Source: Favolaschia claudopus
Lineage: Eukaryota > Basidiomycota > Agaricomycetes > Agaricales > Mycenaceae
Direction: 5' to 3'
NCBI GenBank assembly: GCA_037176885.1
Contig: JAWWNJ010000284.1
Location: forward strand, 34,413 to 98,412
DNA length: 64,000 bases
Shown here: in pieces, positions 32,033-43,793 of the stretch
Layout: every line of letters begins with the position of its first letter
Numbering within the stretch: position 1 is the stretch's first letter
Translations under genes and position numbers: made by a program
Notes under the pieces: model-generated
Told to the model about the DNA's origin: nothing
The model's input: the letters and a program-made list of their open reading frames with translations, nothing else
Databases searched by the model: none

Positions 32033-32804
32033 GCATTTGTTGGCTCGCTGCGCCTCGTCTCTTTTTTTGCCGCTCTATCTGTATGGTTTCACTCAAGTTG
32101 TATGTAACGCGTTGCAGGCTGCAAATGTACATTTTTTTTCACGGGTCACCGATGGATTTTCCAGTGTCTCAACAAAGGTCCCGAAATGGCCGAAAATCGA
32201 CGAAAGAAGAAAACAGATTTTTGTGGCGCGCTGCTTTGGGCCACATCCTTCGATGTGAGTGAGTTTCTTGTTCAATGTTCTCGATTTCGCACCTGAATCA
32301 GTGTTTCCGACTGATTGCAAGCCTAAAACAACCAGAAACAGTCCGTAAAATAGTTGAACGGTTCTTGTGCACCTTTCTGTTGAACTTTGTGGATATCCAG
32401 GTCCAACAAGTCGTTTGAAAGTATCCGTGGTGTTCACCCATCAGAACCGCCGTTTAAGAACCCAAAAAAAACCCCTCGAACGCGTGTTACCGTCCACAAC
32501 TTTCCTGCTTGAATTCAGGACTTCTACTCCGCCGGTCGCAGGTCACAGCGAGGGAGAAATGGCCGATCCTATACAGTATCATGCGTGTCCACTGTCTTCT
32601 CTTGCGAAGGAGCCGATTTATTTCATGTTTTGATGGCAGCGAGAAATGCTGAACACAAGTCCTTCGCTGCTTGTGAGTACGACGCGCAACAACAAGCCTC
32701 GTCACGCGGGCGCGTCTCCGATGGCATGATGCGAACTCCGGCATTACGGATTTTCCCTCGTTCTCGCCGCGGCCGGCGTTGCACGAGGCGTCATCACCAC
32801 CGTC
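32033..32804. other. Intergenic spacer before the duplicated block
   Basis: No gene supported. Short ORFs at 32367 and 32585 show no domain, TATA box or splice logic. The left breakpoint of the tandem duplication is at its right end. Confidence 0.4.
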
Positions 32805-32968
32805 TTCCGACGTTAAATCAGATAAGCGCTGCAAACTTTAATTCCATTGTCGCCGTCTATTGAGCTTCGAACTCCGCAGTGACTCGCGGTGATTGAATCT
32901 TTTTCGGTGACGCCTGGAACCGAATCCCATCAAACACCGAAACTCCTCTTTTCCTCTCGCTCGCCACC

Positions 32969-34350
32969 ATGCAAGCCTTTCCTCCCGAAGTCGTGTGCAT
33001 GATATTCAAGTCAGTACTCGGGGACGTGACTCGTCGGGAACAAGGATCGAAAGCTAGAGGAAAATTGGCCAGAGTCTGCAAAAAGTGGAGGCTCATATTG
33101 TACGAAACCGGTACGAAGCCATGTTCACACAATGGAATAGTTGACCTACGATATATAGGAGAGCTCTGGAATGTGTCGTTCGTGCATTTTCGCATGGATA
33201 TAAAACACATTCAGCTCGTATGCCGTTTGGCTGTTGGAACAGGCGAGCGCGCGCGCGCCCATCTGCCTATTCTCCACGTATCGACGGAGGATGAGGACGA
33301 GCCAGACGCGGCCACATTAAAAGAGTGTGGCTCGCCCGAAGCGCTGGCCGAATGGCTCGCGGCGGTCGCAGGATTTTTGGCGCCAGTAGTTGCGCACGCG
33401 AAGTCCCTTACAATCGACTCCACCACGCCTCTCGGAGTGTCCGCGATCTTGACCAGTATCGGGGTGCAGCAAGCGTCGAATCTCGAGCAGCTGACATGCT
33501 ACTCTTATGATCGCCACTCCGACAACGTCGACTACCTTCAATCTGTTGTTTCTCGCCAGCTTCAGTCCTTGTCGATAACGAGAATTAATCCCATCGGTCT
33601 CGCTCCATGCCTCGAAAACCAATCCCCCAATCTCTTGCACAACGTCACGGCACTGCACTTGTATATGCTTACCAACCTTACCTGGGACCAGATGAAGATG
33701 ATACTCAGGAGCCCTGTCGCGCTCCAGGAGCTCGACGTGTGGGAGGTCGAATGTAGCGGAGACCCTGGCACCGAGGTTGTCCACCTCCCCCAGCTTCGAA
33801 GTCTCGCCATGGATGATTTGGAAAGCGGGGGCCTTCAATTAGCAGCGTTTCTCTCGATGCCAGCCATCGAAAATCTCACGGTTAACGCAGCGGGTGGCGG
33901 TGATGGGGGCTGGGGACGTCTGTTGGACTTCGAGGACGTCATACACCGGGTCAAGACGTGTCGTATTGGGTCGTGGTATTGTAATCCCGCGATGAAGGCA
34001 TTCATAGGCAAGTCTTGGCTAATTCCCTTATTCGCGATCCTGACACTGGTGTAGGCAAACTGACCTCCGCTCGACTAATCGACTTAAGCTCGTGCGCTGA
34101 TACCTTCCTCGCCGAATTTCTCCGAACTCGCGGGCTTGAACGCCCTAGGCTTGAAAACGTTAAGCGCTGGATAGTTCGGGATGACATTACACGCCCACAA
34201 GCGAAGGTGCTTCTTACGTGGCCAGGTTCAGCCGTAGAAGCAATCTATGCTAAGCCGATGGACGAGGAGGGTGACTGGTTCTACCGGTGGCTGCTCACCC
34301 CACACGGTTGCACGATTCAGCGCGTTGATGACCGGCCTTATGATCAATGA
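32969..34350 (+). CDS. F-box protein (unit 1)
   Basis: A two-exon gene (32969-34007 and 34055-34350), 444 residues. It starts with an F-box (PPEVVCMIFKSVL ... LARVCKKWRLIL) that would bind Skp1 in an SCF ubiquitin ligase. Leucine-rich, LRR-like segments follow (LQELDVWEVE, LRSLAMDD, IENLTVNAAG) for substrate binding. The intron is a GC-AG type (AG|GCAAGT donor) and restores frame past the stop at 34052-34054. Substrate unknown. An identical copy lies 5858 bp downstream. Confidence 0.82.
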
Positions 34351-34494
34351 TGTACTTGTGGTAGCCTACAGTCGAGTCGTAGCAGTCTGTCAATGGACAT
34401 AGCGCGCGAAAGCACTCCGTATGAATGCGCACTGCACCAATTCCGGGTACCATTCGCTGAGTGGGTATTCAAAATAAGTACTTTACGATGGAAT

Positions 34495-34573
34495 GATGTG
34501 ACATCACGGTAGGATTCGATGTGATGATGTGACATCGCGGTACCAAGAGCTGACAACGATGTGACATCACGGT
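34495..34573. promoter_or_regulatory. Three phased GATGTGACATCRCGGT repeats (unit 1)
   Basis: The 16-bp sequence occurs at 34495-34510, 34526-34541 (one change) and 34558-34573, spaced 31-32 bp, about three helical turns. Its TGACATCA core is close to a CRE/bZIP site. The last copy ends 85 bp before the ATG at 34659, so it is a probable activator-binding cluster for that gene. Confidence 0.6.
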
Positions 34574-34658
34574 TCGAAGACCTGATAACGGCTTGTGACT
34601 GTCACTGTGACCCCCGTTACATCTCTCCGTCACCTGCTTGCACTTCGTTCCTCGAGAA

Positions 34659-36477
34659 ATGTCTTCCTCCGGCTCTGCCTCTCGCCCGCTCTTGGCACGT
34701 CCAAACTCTAGGAAGGTAAACATTGCTCCAGCTGCTTCCACGGGTCTGGCGTCCGCCTCGCTTTCTCTGTATGACGATGTCGCTTCCGCCGGTCGACTGG
34801 CTGAGCAGGAGGCGCTTTCCTCCTCCTCCGGACACTCCTACGGACAGGGCAATCGAATATCTGATCACTCTTCGTCTGTTGCTCCAGATGTCTCGTCGCA
34901 GCTACATTCCGAGATTCCAGACCACCCCTTTCCTGTCCATGTACCCTCTCGGTGTTTGGATAACGACTTCGGCCCTTCGTATGTCGTAGTGCCAATTGAA
35001 GGGTCCGATCGTGGGTGGTTTCAGCCGCCCGAGTGGTCGAACAGCCCCCCACAGAAAAAAATGGTCAATTTCGCCCTCTCCGATTATTATGGCTTGCTGG
35101 TTTGGAAGCAGACATCTAAAGTGGGCTCCGCTTTCAGGGCGTATGATCGAGAGCTCTGTCGCGTACTGTGCTTTAATGGAGCACATGCGGATGTATTCGC
35201 AGGGGTTATCGAGCCAGAAAAAAACGGAATGCCTGTTCCGGCTTTTCCTTTTCTGACCAGTCAAGGAAACTGGTGTACCCCCCAAAAGGCTTCTTCTTGG
35301 ATGCACCTCCGAGAGAAGGGTGGACCAGTACCTTATCACCCGCCAAGCGTTCCCTCTGCCGACGCCCTGCGAACTCCACCCCCCAATCCTTTTCAGGCCA
35401 TAGTGCAAAACTATGGTGACGATAGTGAAGATGAGGAGGCGGGATCCGAAGCCGACGAAGATCTCCATCTACGGAACCCGTTTCCCCACGAGATATCTAC
35501 CAACGTTCTATCTTTGCACGGGAAGCTCCATCGCCTTCCTCAGCCTCTAAGCCTTATCGCCCGCGATATAAGCAGCGATATACACGAGATTGCTTATCGC
35601 GAGGTACGCCCGCTGGCGATGGCCAGGAACTCAGAGTCTTTGTCGGTCATGTTCGCTACGACTACAGATGCTCTGTACGCGTTGGGAGTGTTTGATCGAT
35701 ATCTGGATCCCCTGGCCACTGTTAGATTCGAGTCTCCCGACAGTTTCGCCGAATCGTTCAACGCTGGAGAAAGATGGAAGGATCCTGGTCTGGATTGGTC
35801 CCCGCTACAGTCTGCCGTGGTGGTTTGCGCGGAAGAAGTCTCTTTCTGCACTAATGAGTCTGGAACTTCAGCAGCTATGCCGCCACCCTTGATCGTCAGC
35901 GAACGCCATACTCCCAGTGTGCCTATAGCACGGCTCGAAGACTCGGCGGAGCAATCCGGTGGGCACGAAGCAAGCGATAGTGCAACAGATGATTTATCGC
36001 AAAACCCTGCTTCGTCCTCGGTTTCTCCACCTTGGATACTCACACCGATCCCACCGCCTCATGATGCTATATCATACGATCAATCTCTTGGCCGTGACGA
36101 AGTTCAGCCCAGGGGGCAGGATAACCCGATGATTACTACATCCTCTCCACCTCTGAGACCTCGGTCGTCTCCCGTGGTGCAAGAGTCTGTCCTTCCGCTC
36201 GATGCCCTCGAGCTCCCTTCGTCAACCGTATCGTCGCCGTTGTCGAGTATTGACTCAGAGTCCGAGCACGAAAGTTCGCCCACTTCTGGTTAGAACCTCT
36301 TCTTGTCGTGCACGCCCGTTGATTCCTTATGGTGTTACAGGTCCTCGGATGTTGCCCCAAAAGCGCACACTGGCATCTGAGGAGACTGCAGAGCCACCGA
36401 GGGTTAAGCGAGTCAAGCTCGTGGTTCCCCAGCGTCGCCAGCTGCAGGTGGACCCTTACTTTGGGAAGTCAGGCTAG
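34659..36477 (+). CDS. Unrecognised disordered protein with C-terminal PCNA-box-like motif (unit 1)
   Basis: Exons 34659-36288 and 36341-36477, 588 residues. The ATG at 34659 is the first in frame. The N terminus is Ser-rich. The middle has an ordered-looking segment (KKMVNFALSDYYGLLVWKQT) with many aromatic residues. The rest is acidic and Ser/Pro-rich. The second exon gives a c-Myc-like basic signal (RVKRVKLV), then QLQVDPYFGKSG at the very end. QxxVxxYF fits the PIP-box pattern for binding the sliding clamp PCNA. Function unknown; clamp binding is inferred from eight residues only. Confidence 0.68.
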
Positions 36478-36597
36478 TCGAACAGATCCCTTGCTCCCAA
36501 GTTGCCACTCAGATTTTTTACTACAGACACTCACGAAGTTCTCTTCACGAACGGAGAGTCGTGGGACGCGGGTCCGAGTTATTTTTCGTTTCGCTTC

Positions 36598-36605
36598 TAT
36601 AAACG
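36598..36605 (+). promoter_or_regulatory. TATA box (unit 1)
   Basis: TATAAACG, 49 bp before the ATG at 36647. The same box is at 42456-42463 in unit 2. Confidence 0.5.
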
Positions 36606-36646
36606 AGAGTTGAATAGTTAACCAGTGTATCACGCTGCTTTTCAAT

Positions 36647-37145
36647 ATGGGAGCGAAAGGAGTGACCGGTACGTCCGCCCAGTGAAGTCCACAGGCAAAC
36701 CAACTATCCTTCGTCGTTTAGATTTGCTCTGGCGCAGATTTTGCGAGAAAAGGAGACTGGTATCTGTTCCATCCACGGGCGGTACGGGCTCCTCGACACT
36801 GCAGGGTATATTGAAGAATATGTGTGTATTCTGGCGTTGTATCCGCGATGCCTCATTCTCGTATTTTCGCGTCAACCTTAGGCTCCTTGCACTGAAGATG
36901 TGGCGATTGCTAACTTCAAAGAGGAATATCTCCAATATACGGGACATTCCTGGGACGATCAATACAGACGCTCGGGTCCTCCGGGCAACATACGTCGGCC
37001 ATGGGGACAGTATTTTTGGGTCGGTGAGTGTGGTGTCAGGTATTGCTGTCCTGTTTCTCACGAGCAGGTTGCCGTGTGTTCAGGGCATAGTGATGACGTT
37101 GGCGTGCAAATATATCCTGTAGATTACGATGAGCGTGGACGTTAG
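36647..37145 (+). CDS. Small spliced ORFan (unit 1)
   Basis: Exons 36647-36668, 36722-37023 and 37068-37145 join in phase to 133 residues, starting MGAKGVTD and ending VQIYPVDYDERGR. A TATA box supports the start. No domain recognised. An alternative frame in the second exon (IANFKEEYLQYTGHSWDDQY) also looks protein-like, so the splice pattern could be different or the locus could encode two products. Confidence 0.4.
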
Positions 37146-37935
37146 GGCAATATCTCTCAATTTGGATTCCCGGTGGGACGTAGTTCTATTTTGCCGTTTC
37201 TTCCTACGAGAATGCTATTCTATGGTCTCCGCCCATTTAAGAGAGGCCGACGGGTTAAAACCCTGTGGGGACGCGCTTCAGTTGCCCCTCCACGCGCCAA
37301 AAATCCCCCGCAACCGAGACCCTATGTACTTAAATCGAAGGATTCTATGTGATTCTAAGGCGGTATAGGTTCAAGGAAGTGGAAGTGATATGCGGCTGGA
37401 GTGCGGGCGGTGCTGCGAGCATTACTGTGCTTGATATATATGTCGACAATTTTGAACCTGACATATTCGAATCAGCTAACAATCCGCGTAAAGTGAGTGA
37501 ATTGCCCGAGAAATTCGTTATTTGTCTCTTTCAGAGACTTTCTATAAAGGTGAGCTACAGTCTCGCTGGTTGGCCCGTCAGGGCGAGAGCCGCGTCCTGC
37601 ACCGACATCTCTTTCTCGGTTTCGTGCGCATCACGTCTCGGACTTGGTAGTTTCGCTTTTTCGAGCAGCGGGTATATCAGTTTCGCGCGTTGACCGGTCA
37701 TGGCGAAGCACGCGTCCTGCAATACTAGTTGCTCGTAGTCTGCAAGAGAGCCGCAGTTCGATGCACAGTTCGTTATTTGCTTGGCCGTGTTTCGTTGATG
37801 TATCATTGATTGCCAGCTGGCCGTCTCGGTGACCAGTTGGTCATCTTCATCATGATGGCTTGATACGCACGTGACCTTTTTCAAACTCGTTCTCGTACTC
37901 TCCTGTCCACATAGCGCATTCATCTTCCTGCTTCT
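37146..37935. other. Unresolved coding-like stretch (unit 1)
   Basis: Protein-like open segments occur at about 37146-37350 (GNISQFGFPVGRSS, then basic GLRPFKRGRRVKTLWG) and 37370-37490 (FKEVEVICGWSAGG, then a good donor). I could not join them in phase with each other or with neighbours. This is either an unrecognised small gene or a decayed one. The same sequence is at 43004-43793 in unit 2. Confidence 0.3.
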
Positions 37936-38721
37936 ATGGCTGATCTCTACGTCCCCGGATCTGGTGTAAAAGTGAATGCCGACCCAGACTTCTATCGCCT
38001 ATGCAGTGTGCTCACTTTATCAATAGTCTGCGAAGCGAAGGAGGGTGTCTTCGGTGGCAGATTTTTTGGATCTTGCTGCTGAAGAGGATCGAGGAGAAGA
38101 GGATGAAGACTCTGAGGATGAGGATGGTGAGGTTTCTCGCTGATCAGAATTTTCGTCTTTAACGTGAATAGCAGCATTCGCCCTATCTTCATTTCTAGAC
38201 CCGTCCGACGACGAAGACACGGGGGCCCCTGAAACACTCCCTCCACGTCTGACAACTTCCGCTCTGCCGCAAGAGGATGCAGAAGAACTTGCGAGGAAGA
38301 TAAAGGATCGATATTCGCGTCGCCGGATGTCTGAATGTGGTGCCGTACCTCAGGGAGGTGAGGACGAGGGGTCCTCGCGCTCTATATTTCGCTGGATGCA
38401 CACGGTGGAACATACCACGAACACTACAAAGACTCCTATTTGGACTGTTAAAGCAACGGTATGTAGTCCTGCTGCGTGTCATTTGTCTATTTTCTGAATT
38501 TATGGTGTCAGAGAGGTCGAGAGTGGGATGTTGTCTGTACAATCTTCAAAATCGCCGCATGCTTTCCTGCCGACGGCAAAATTCTCTCAGTGTCTGCCAG
38601 TCCCGCCTCTCCCGGACACGTATATATCGAGTGTGTGTCACCAGTCATTGTGGGGAATTTGTTTCCGACGTTAAATCAGATAAGCGCTGCAAACTTTAAT
38701 TCCATTGTCGCCGTCTATTGA
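37936..38721 (+). pseudogene. Truncated Spt5-like gene at the duplication junction
   Basis: Contains the first exons of the gene intact at 43794-46813: 37936-37963, 38061-38126, 38199-38458 and the start of the fourth. It is cut at 38662 inside the NGN domain, where unit 2 begins. The frame runs on for about 19 codons of junction sequence to a stop at 38719. It lacks all KOW domains and cannot act as Spt5. A short NGN-fragment product is possible. Confidence 0.85.
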
Positions 38722-38826
38722 GCTTCGAACTCCGCAGTGACTCGCGGTGATTGAATCTTTTTCGGTGACGCCTGGAACCGAATCCCATCAAACACCGAAA
38801 CTCCTCTTTTCCTCTCGCTCGCCACC

Positions 38827-40208
38827 ATGCAAGCCTTTCCTCCCGAAGTCGTGTGCATGATATTCAAGTCAGTACTCGGGGACGTGACTCGTCGGGAACA
38901 AGGATCGAAAGCTAGAGGAAAATTGGCCAGAGTCTGCAAAAAGTGGAGGCTCATATTGTACGAAACCGGTACGAAGCCATGTTCACACAATGGAATAGTT
39001 GACCTACGATATATAGGAGAGCTCTGGAATGTGTCGTTCGTGCATTTTCGCATGGATATAAAACACATTCAGCTCGTATGCCGTTTGGCTGTTGGAACAG
39101 GCGAGCGCGCGCGCGCCCATCTGCCTATTCTCCACGTATCGACGGAGGATGAGGACGAGCCAGACGCGGCCACATTAAAAGAGTGTGGCTCGCCCGAAGC
39201 GCTGGCCGAATGGCTCGCGGCGGTCGCAGGATTTTTGGCGCCAGTAGTTGCGCACGCGAAGTCCCTTACAATCGACTCCACCACGCCTCTCGGAGTGTCC
39301 GCGATCTTGACCAGTATCGGGGTGCAGCAAGCGTCGAATCTCGAGCAGCTGACATGCTACTCTTATGATCGCCACTCCGACAACGTCGACTACCTTCAAT
39401 CTGTTGTTTCTCGCCAGCTTCAGTCCTTGTCGATAACGAGAATTAATCCCATCGGTCTCGCTCCATGCCTCGAAAACCAATCCCCCAATCTCTTGCACAA
39501 CGTCACGGCACTGCACTTGTATATGCTTACCAACCTTACCTGGGACCAGATGAAGATGATACTCAGGAGCCCTGTCGCGCTCCAGGAGCTCGACGTGTGG
39601 GAGGTCGAATGTAGCGGAGACCCTGGCACCGAGGTTGTCCACCTCCCCCAGCTTCGAAGTCTCGCCATGGATGATTTGGAAAGCGGGGGCCTTCAATTAG
39701 CAGCGTTTCTCTCGATGCCAGCCATCGAAAATCTCACGGTTAACGCAGCGGGTGGCGGTGATGGGGGCTGGGGACGTCTGTTGGACTTCGAGGACGTCAT
39801 ACACCGGGTCAAGACGTGTCGTATTGGGTCGTGGTATTGTAATCCCGCGATGAAGGCATTCATAGGCAAGTCTTGGCTAATTCCCTTATTCGCGATCCTG
39901 ACACTGGTGTAGGCAAACTGACCTCCGCTCGACTAATCGACTTAAGCTCGTGCGCTGATACCTTCCTCGCCGAATTTCTCCGAACTCGCGGGCTTGAACG
40001 CCCTAGGCTTGAAAACGTTAAGCGCTGGATAGTTCGGGATGACATTACACGCCCACAAGCGAAGGTGCTTCTTACGTGGCCAGGTTCAGCCGTAGAAGCA
40101 ATCTATGCTAAGCCGATGGACGAGGAGGGTGACTGGTTCTACCGGTGGCTGCTCACCCCACACGGTTGCACGATTCAGCGCGTTGATGACCGGCCTTATG
40201 ATCAATGA
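38827..40208 (+). CDS. F-box protein (unit 2)
   Basis: Same product as the gene at 32969-34350, with exons 38827-39865 and 39913-40208 and the same GC-AG intron. As the two proteins are identical, any difference in dosage or regulation would have to come from the left flank, which differs only upstream of 32805/38663. Confidence 0.82.
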
Positions 40209-40352
40209 TGTACTTGTGGTAGCCTACAGTCGAGTCGTAGCAGTCTGTCAATGGACATAGCGCGCGAAAGCACTCCGTATGAATGCGCACTGCACCAATT
40301 CCGGGTACCATTCGCTGAGTGGGTATTCAAAATAAGTACTTTACGATGGAAT

Positions 40353-40431
40353 GATGTGACATCACGGTAGGATTCGATGTGATGATGTGACATCGCGGTA
40401 CCAAGAGCTGACAACGATGTGACATCACGGT
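40353..40431. promoter_or_regulatory. Three phased GATGTGACATCRCGGT repeats (unit 2)
   Basis: Same cluster as at 34495-34573, here upstream of the ATG at 40517. Confidence 0.6.
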
Positions 40432-40516
40432 TCGAAGACCTGATAACGGCTTGTGACTGTCACTGTGACCCCCGTTACATCTCTCCGTCACCTGCTTGCA
40501 CTTCGTTCCTCGAGAA

Positions 40517-42335
40517 ATGTCTTCCTCCGGCTCTGCCTCTCGCCCGCTCTTGGCACGTCCAAACTCTAGGAAGGTAAACATTGCTCCAGCTGCTTCCACG
40601 GGTCTGGCGTCCGCCTCGCTTTCTCTGTATGACGATGTCGCTTCCGCCGGTCGACTGGCTGAGCAGGAGGCGCTTTCCTCCTCCTCCGGACACTCCTACG
40701 GACAGGGCAATCGAATATCTGATCACTCTTCGTCTGTTGCTCCAGATGTCTCGTCGCAGCTACATTCCGAGATTCCAGACCACCCCTTTCCTGTCCATGT
40801 ACCCTCTCGGTGTTTGGATAACGACTTCGGCCCTTCGTATGTCGTAGTGCCAATTGAAGGGTCCGATCGTGGGTGGTTTCAGCCGCCCGAGTGGTCGAAC
40901 AGCCCCCCACAGAAAAAAATGGTCAATTTCGCCCTCTCCGATTATTATGGCTTGCTGGTTTGGAAGCAGACATCTAAAGTGGGCTCCGCTTTCAGGGCGT
41001 ATGATCGAGAGCTCTGTCGCGTACTGTGCTTTAATGGAGCACATGCGGATGTATTCGCAGGGGTTATCGAGCCAGAAAAAAACGGAATGCCTGTTCCGGC
41101 TTTTCCTTTTCTGACCAGTCAAGGAAACTGGTGTACCCCCCAAAAGGCTTCTTCTTGGATGCACCTCCGAGAGAAGGGTGGACCAGTACCTTATCACCCG
41201 CCAAGCGTTCCCTCTGCCGACGCCCTGCGAACTCCACCCCCCAATCCTTTTCAGGCCATAGTGCAAAACTATGGTGACGATAGTGAAGATGAGGAGGCGG
41301 GATCCGAAGCCGACGAAGATCTCCATCTACGGAACCCGTTTCCCCACGAGATATCTACCAACGTTCTATCTTTGCACGGGAAGCTCCATCGCCTTCCTCA
41401 GCCTCTAAGCCTTATCGCCCGCGATATAAGCAGCGATATACACGAGATTGCTTATCGCGAGGTACGCCCGCTGGCGATGGCCAGGAACTCAGAGTCTTTG
41501 TCGGTCATGTTCGCTACGACTACAGATGCTCTGTACGCGTTGGGAGTGTTTGATCGATATCTGGATCCCCTGGCCACTGTTAGATTCGAGTCTCCCGACA
41601 GTTTCGCCGAATCGTTCAACGCTGGAGAAAGATGGAAGGATCCTGGTCTGGATTGGTCCCCGCTACAGTCTGCCGTGGTGGTTTGCGCGGAAGAAGTCTC
41701 TTTCTGCACTAATGAGTCTGGAACTTCAGCAGCTATGCCGCCACCCTTGATCGTCAGCGAACGCCATACTCCCAGTGTGCCTATAGCACGGCTCGAAGAC
41801 TCGGCGGAGCAATCCGGTGGGCACGAAGCAAGCGATAGTGCAACAGATGATTTATCGCAAAACCCTGCTTCGTCCTCGGTTTCTCCACCTTGGATACTCA
41901 CACCGATCCCACCGCCTCATGATGCTATATCATACGATCAATCTCTTGGCCGTGACGAAGTTCAGCCCAGGGGGCAGGATAACCCGATGATTACTACATC
42001 CTCTCCACCTCTGAGACCTCGGTCGTCTCCCGTGGTGCAAGAGTCTGTCCTTCCGCTCGATGCCCTCGAGCTCCCTTCGTCAACCGTATCGTCGCCGTTG
42101 TCGAGTATTGACTCAGAGTCCGAGCACGAAAGTTCGCCCACTTCTGGTTAGAACCTCTTCTTGTCGTGCACGCCCGTTGATTCCTTATGGTGTTACAGGT
42201 CCTCGGATGTTGCCCCAAAAGCGCACACTGGCATCTGAGGAGACTGCAGAGCCACCGAGGGTTAAGCGAGTCAAGCTCGTGGTTCCCCAGCGTCGCCAGC
42301 TGCAGGTGGACCCTTACTTTGGGAAGTCAGGCTAG
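40517..42335 (+). CDS. Unrecognised disordered protein with C-terminal PCNA-box-like motif (unit 2)
   Basis: Identical to the product of 34659-36477. Exons 40517-42146 and 42199-42335. Confidence 0.68.
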
Positions 42336-42455
42336 TCGAACAGATCCCTTGCTCCCAAGTTGCCACTCAGATTTTTTACTACAGACACTCACGAAGTTCT
42401 CTTCACGAACGGAGAGTCGTGGGACGCGGGTCCGAGTTATTTTTCGTTTCGCTTC

Positions 42456-42463
42456 TATAAACG
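42456..42463 (+). promoter_or_regulatory. TATA box (unit 2)
   Basis: TATAAACG, 49 bp before the ATG at 42505. Confidence 0.5.
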
Positions 42464-42504
42464 AGAGTTGAATAGTTAACCAGTGTATCACGCTGCTTTT
42501 CAAT

Positions 42505-43003
42505 ATGGGAGCGAAAGGAGTGACCGGTACGTCCGCCCAGTGAAGTCCACAGGCAAACCAACTATCCTTCGTCGTTTAGATTTGCTCTGGCGCAGATTTT
42601 GCGAGAAAAGGAGACTGGTATCTGTTCCATCCACGGGCGGTACGGGCTCCTCGACACTGCAGGGTATATTGAAGAATATGTGTGTATTCTGGCGTTGTAT
42701 CCGCGATGCCTCATTCTCGTATTTTCGCGTCAACCTTAGGCTCCTTGCACTGAAGATGTGGCGATTGCTAACTTCAAAGAGGAATATCTCCAATATACGG
42801 GACATTCCTGGGACGATCAATACAGACGCTCGGGTCCTCCGGGCAACATACGTCGGCCATGGGGACAGTATTTTTGGGTCGGTGAGTGTGGTGTCAGGTA
42901 TTGCTGTCCTGTTTCTCACGAGCAGGTTGCCGTGTGTTCAGGGCATAGTGATGACGTTGGCGTGCAAATATATCCTGTAGATTACGATGAGCGTGGACGT
43001 TAG
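42505..43003 (+). CDS. Small spliced ORFan (unit 2)
   Basis: Identical to 36647-37145. Exons 42505-42526, 42580-42881 and 42926-43003. Confidence 0.4.
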
Positions 43004-43793
43004 GGCAATATCTCTCAATTTGGATTCCCGGTGGGACGTAGTTCTATTTTGCCGTTTCTTCCTACGAGAATGCTATTCTATGGTCTCCGCCCATTTAAGA
43101 GAGGCCGACGGGTTAAAACCCTGTGGGGACGCGCTTCAGTTGCCCCTCCACGCGCCAAAAATCCCCCGCAACCGAGACCCTATGTACTTAAATCGAAGGA
43201 TTCTATGTGATTCTAAGGCGGTATAGGTTCAAGGAAGTGGAAGTGATATGCGGCTGGAGTGCGGGCGGTGCTGCGAGCATTACTGTGCTTGATATATATG
43301 TCGACAATTTTGAACCTGACATATTCGAATCAGCTAACAATCCGCGTAAAGTGAGTGAATTGCCCGAGAAATTCGTTATTTGTCTCTTTCAGAGACTTTC
43401 TATAAAGGTGAGCTACAGTCTCGCTGGTTGGCCCGTCAGGGCGAGAGCCGCGTCCTGCACCGACATCTCTTTCTCGGTTTCGTGCGCATCACGTCTCGGA
43501 CTTGGTAGTTTCGCTTTTTCGAGCAGCGGGTATATCAGTTTCGCGCGTTGACCGGTCATGGCGAAGCACGCGTCCTGCAATACTAGTTGCTCGTAGTCTG
43601 CAAGAGAGCCGCAGTTCGATGCACAGTTCGTTATTTGCTTGGCCGTGTTTCGTTGATGTATCATTGATTGCCAGCTGGCCGTCTCGGTGACCAGTTGGTC
43701 ATCTTCATCATGATGGCTTGATACGCACGTGACCTTTTTCAAACTCGTTCTCGTACTCTCCTGTCCACATAGCGCATTCATCTTCCTGCTTCT
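43004..43793. other. Unresolved coding-like stretch (unit 2)
   Basis: Same content as 37146-37935, with protein-like segments that could not be joined into a model. Confidence 0.3.

Larger units (their letters stand above)
32805..38662 (+). repeat. Tandem duplication, unit 1 (5858 bp)
   Basis: First copy of a 5858-bp block repeated immediately downstream. All open frames in it recur with identical translations at +5858, and I found no difference where I compared the DNA. The outer left boundary is CGTC|TTCCGACG. The internal junction at 38662/38663 shares a single T, i.e. one base of microhomology. Contents: F-box gene, PCNA-box-like gene, small spliced gene and the 5' part of the Spt5-like gene. 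Confidence 0.95.

Noticed and set aside
32857..33210. Minus-strand frame over the F-box start (also 38715-39068)
   Set aside because: Antisense shadow of the F-box exon with no independent support.
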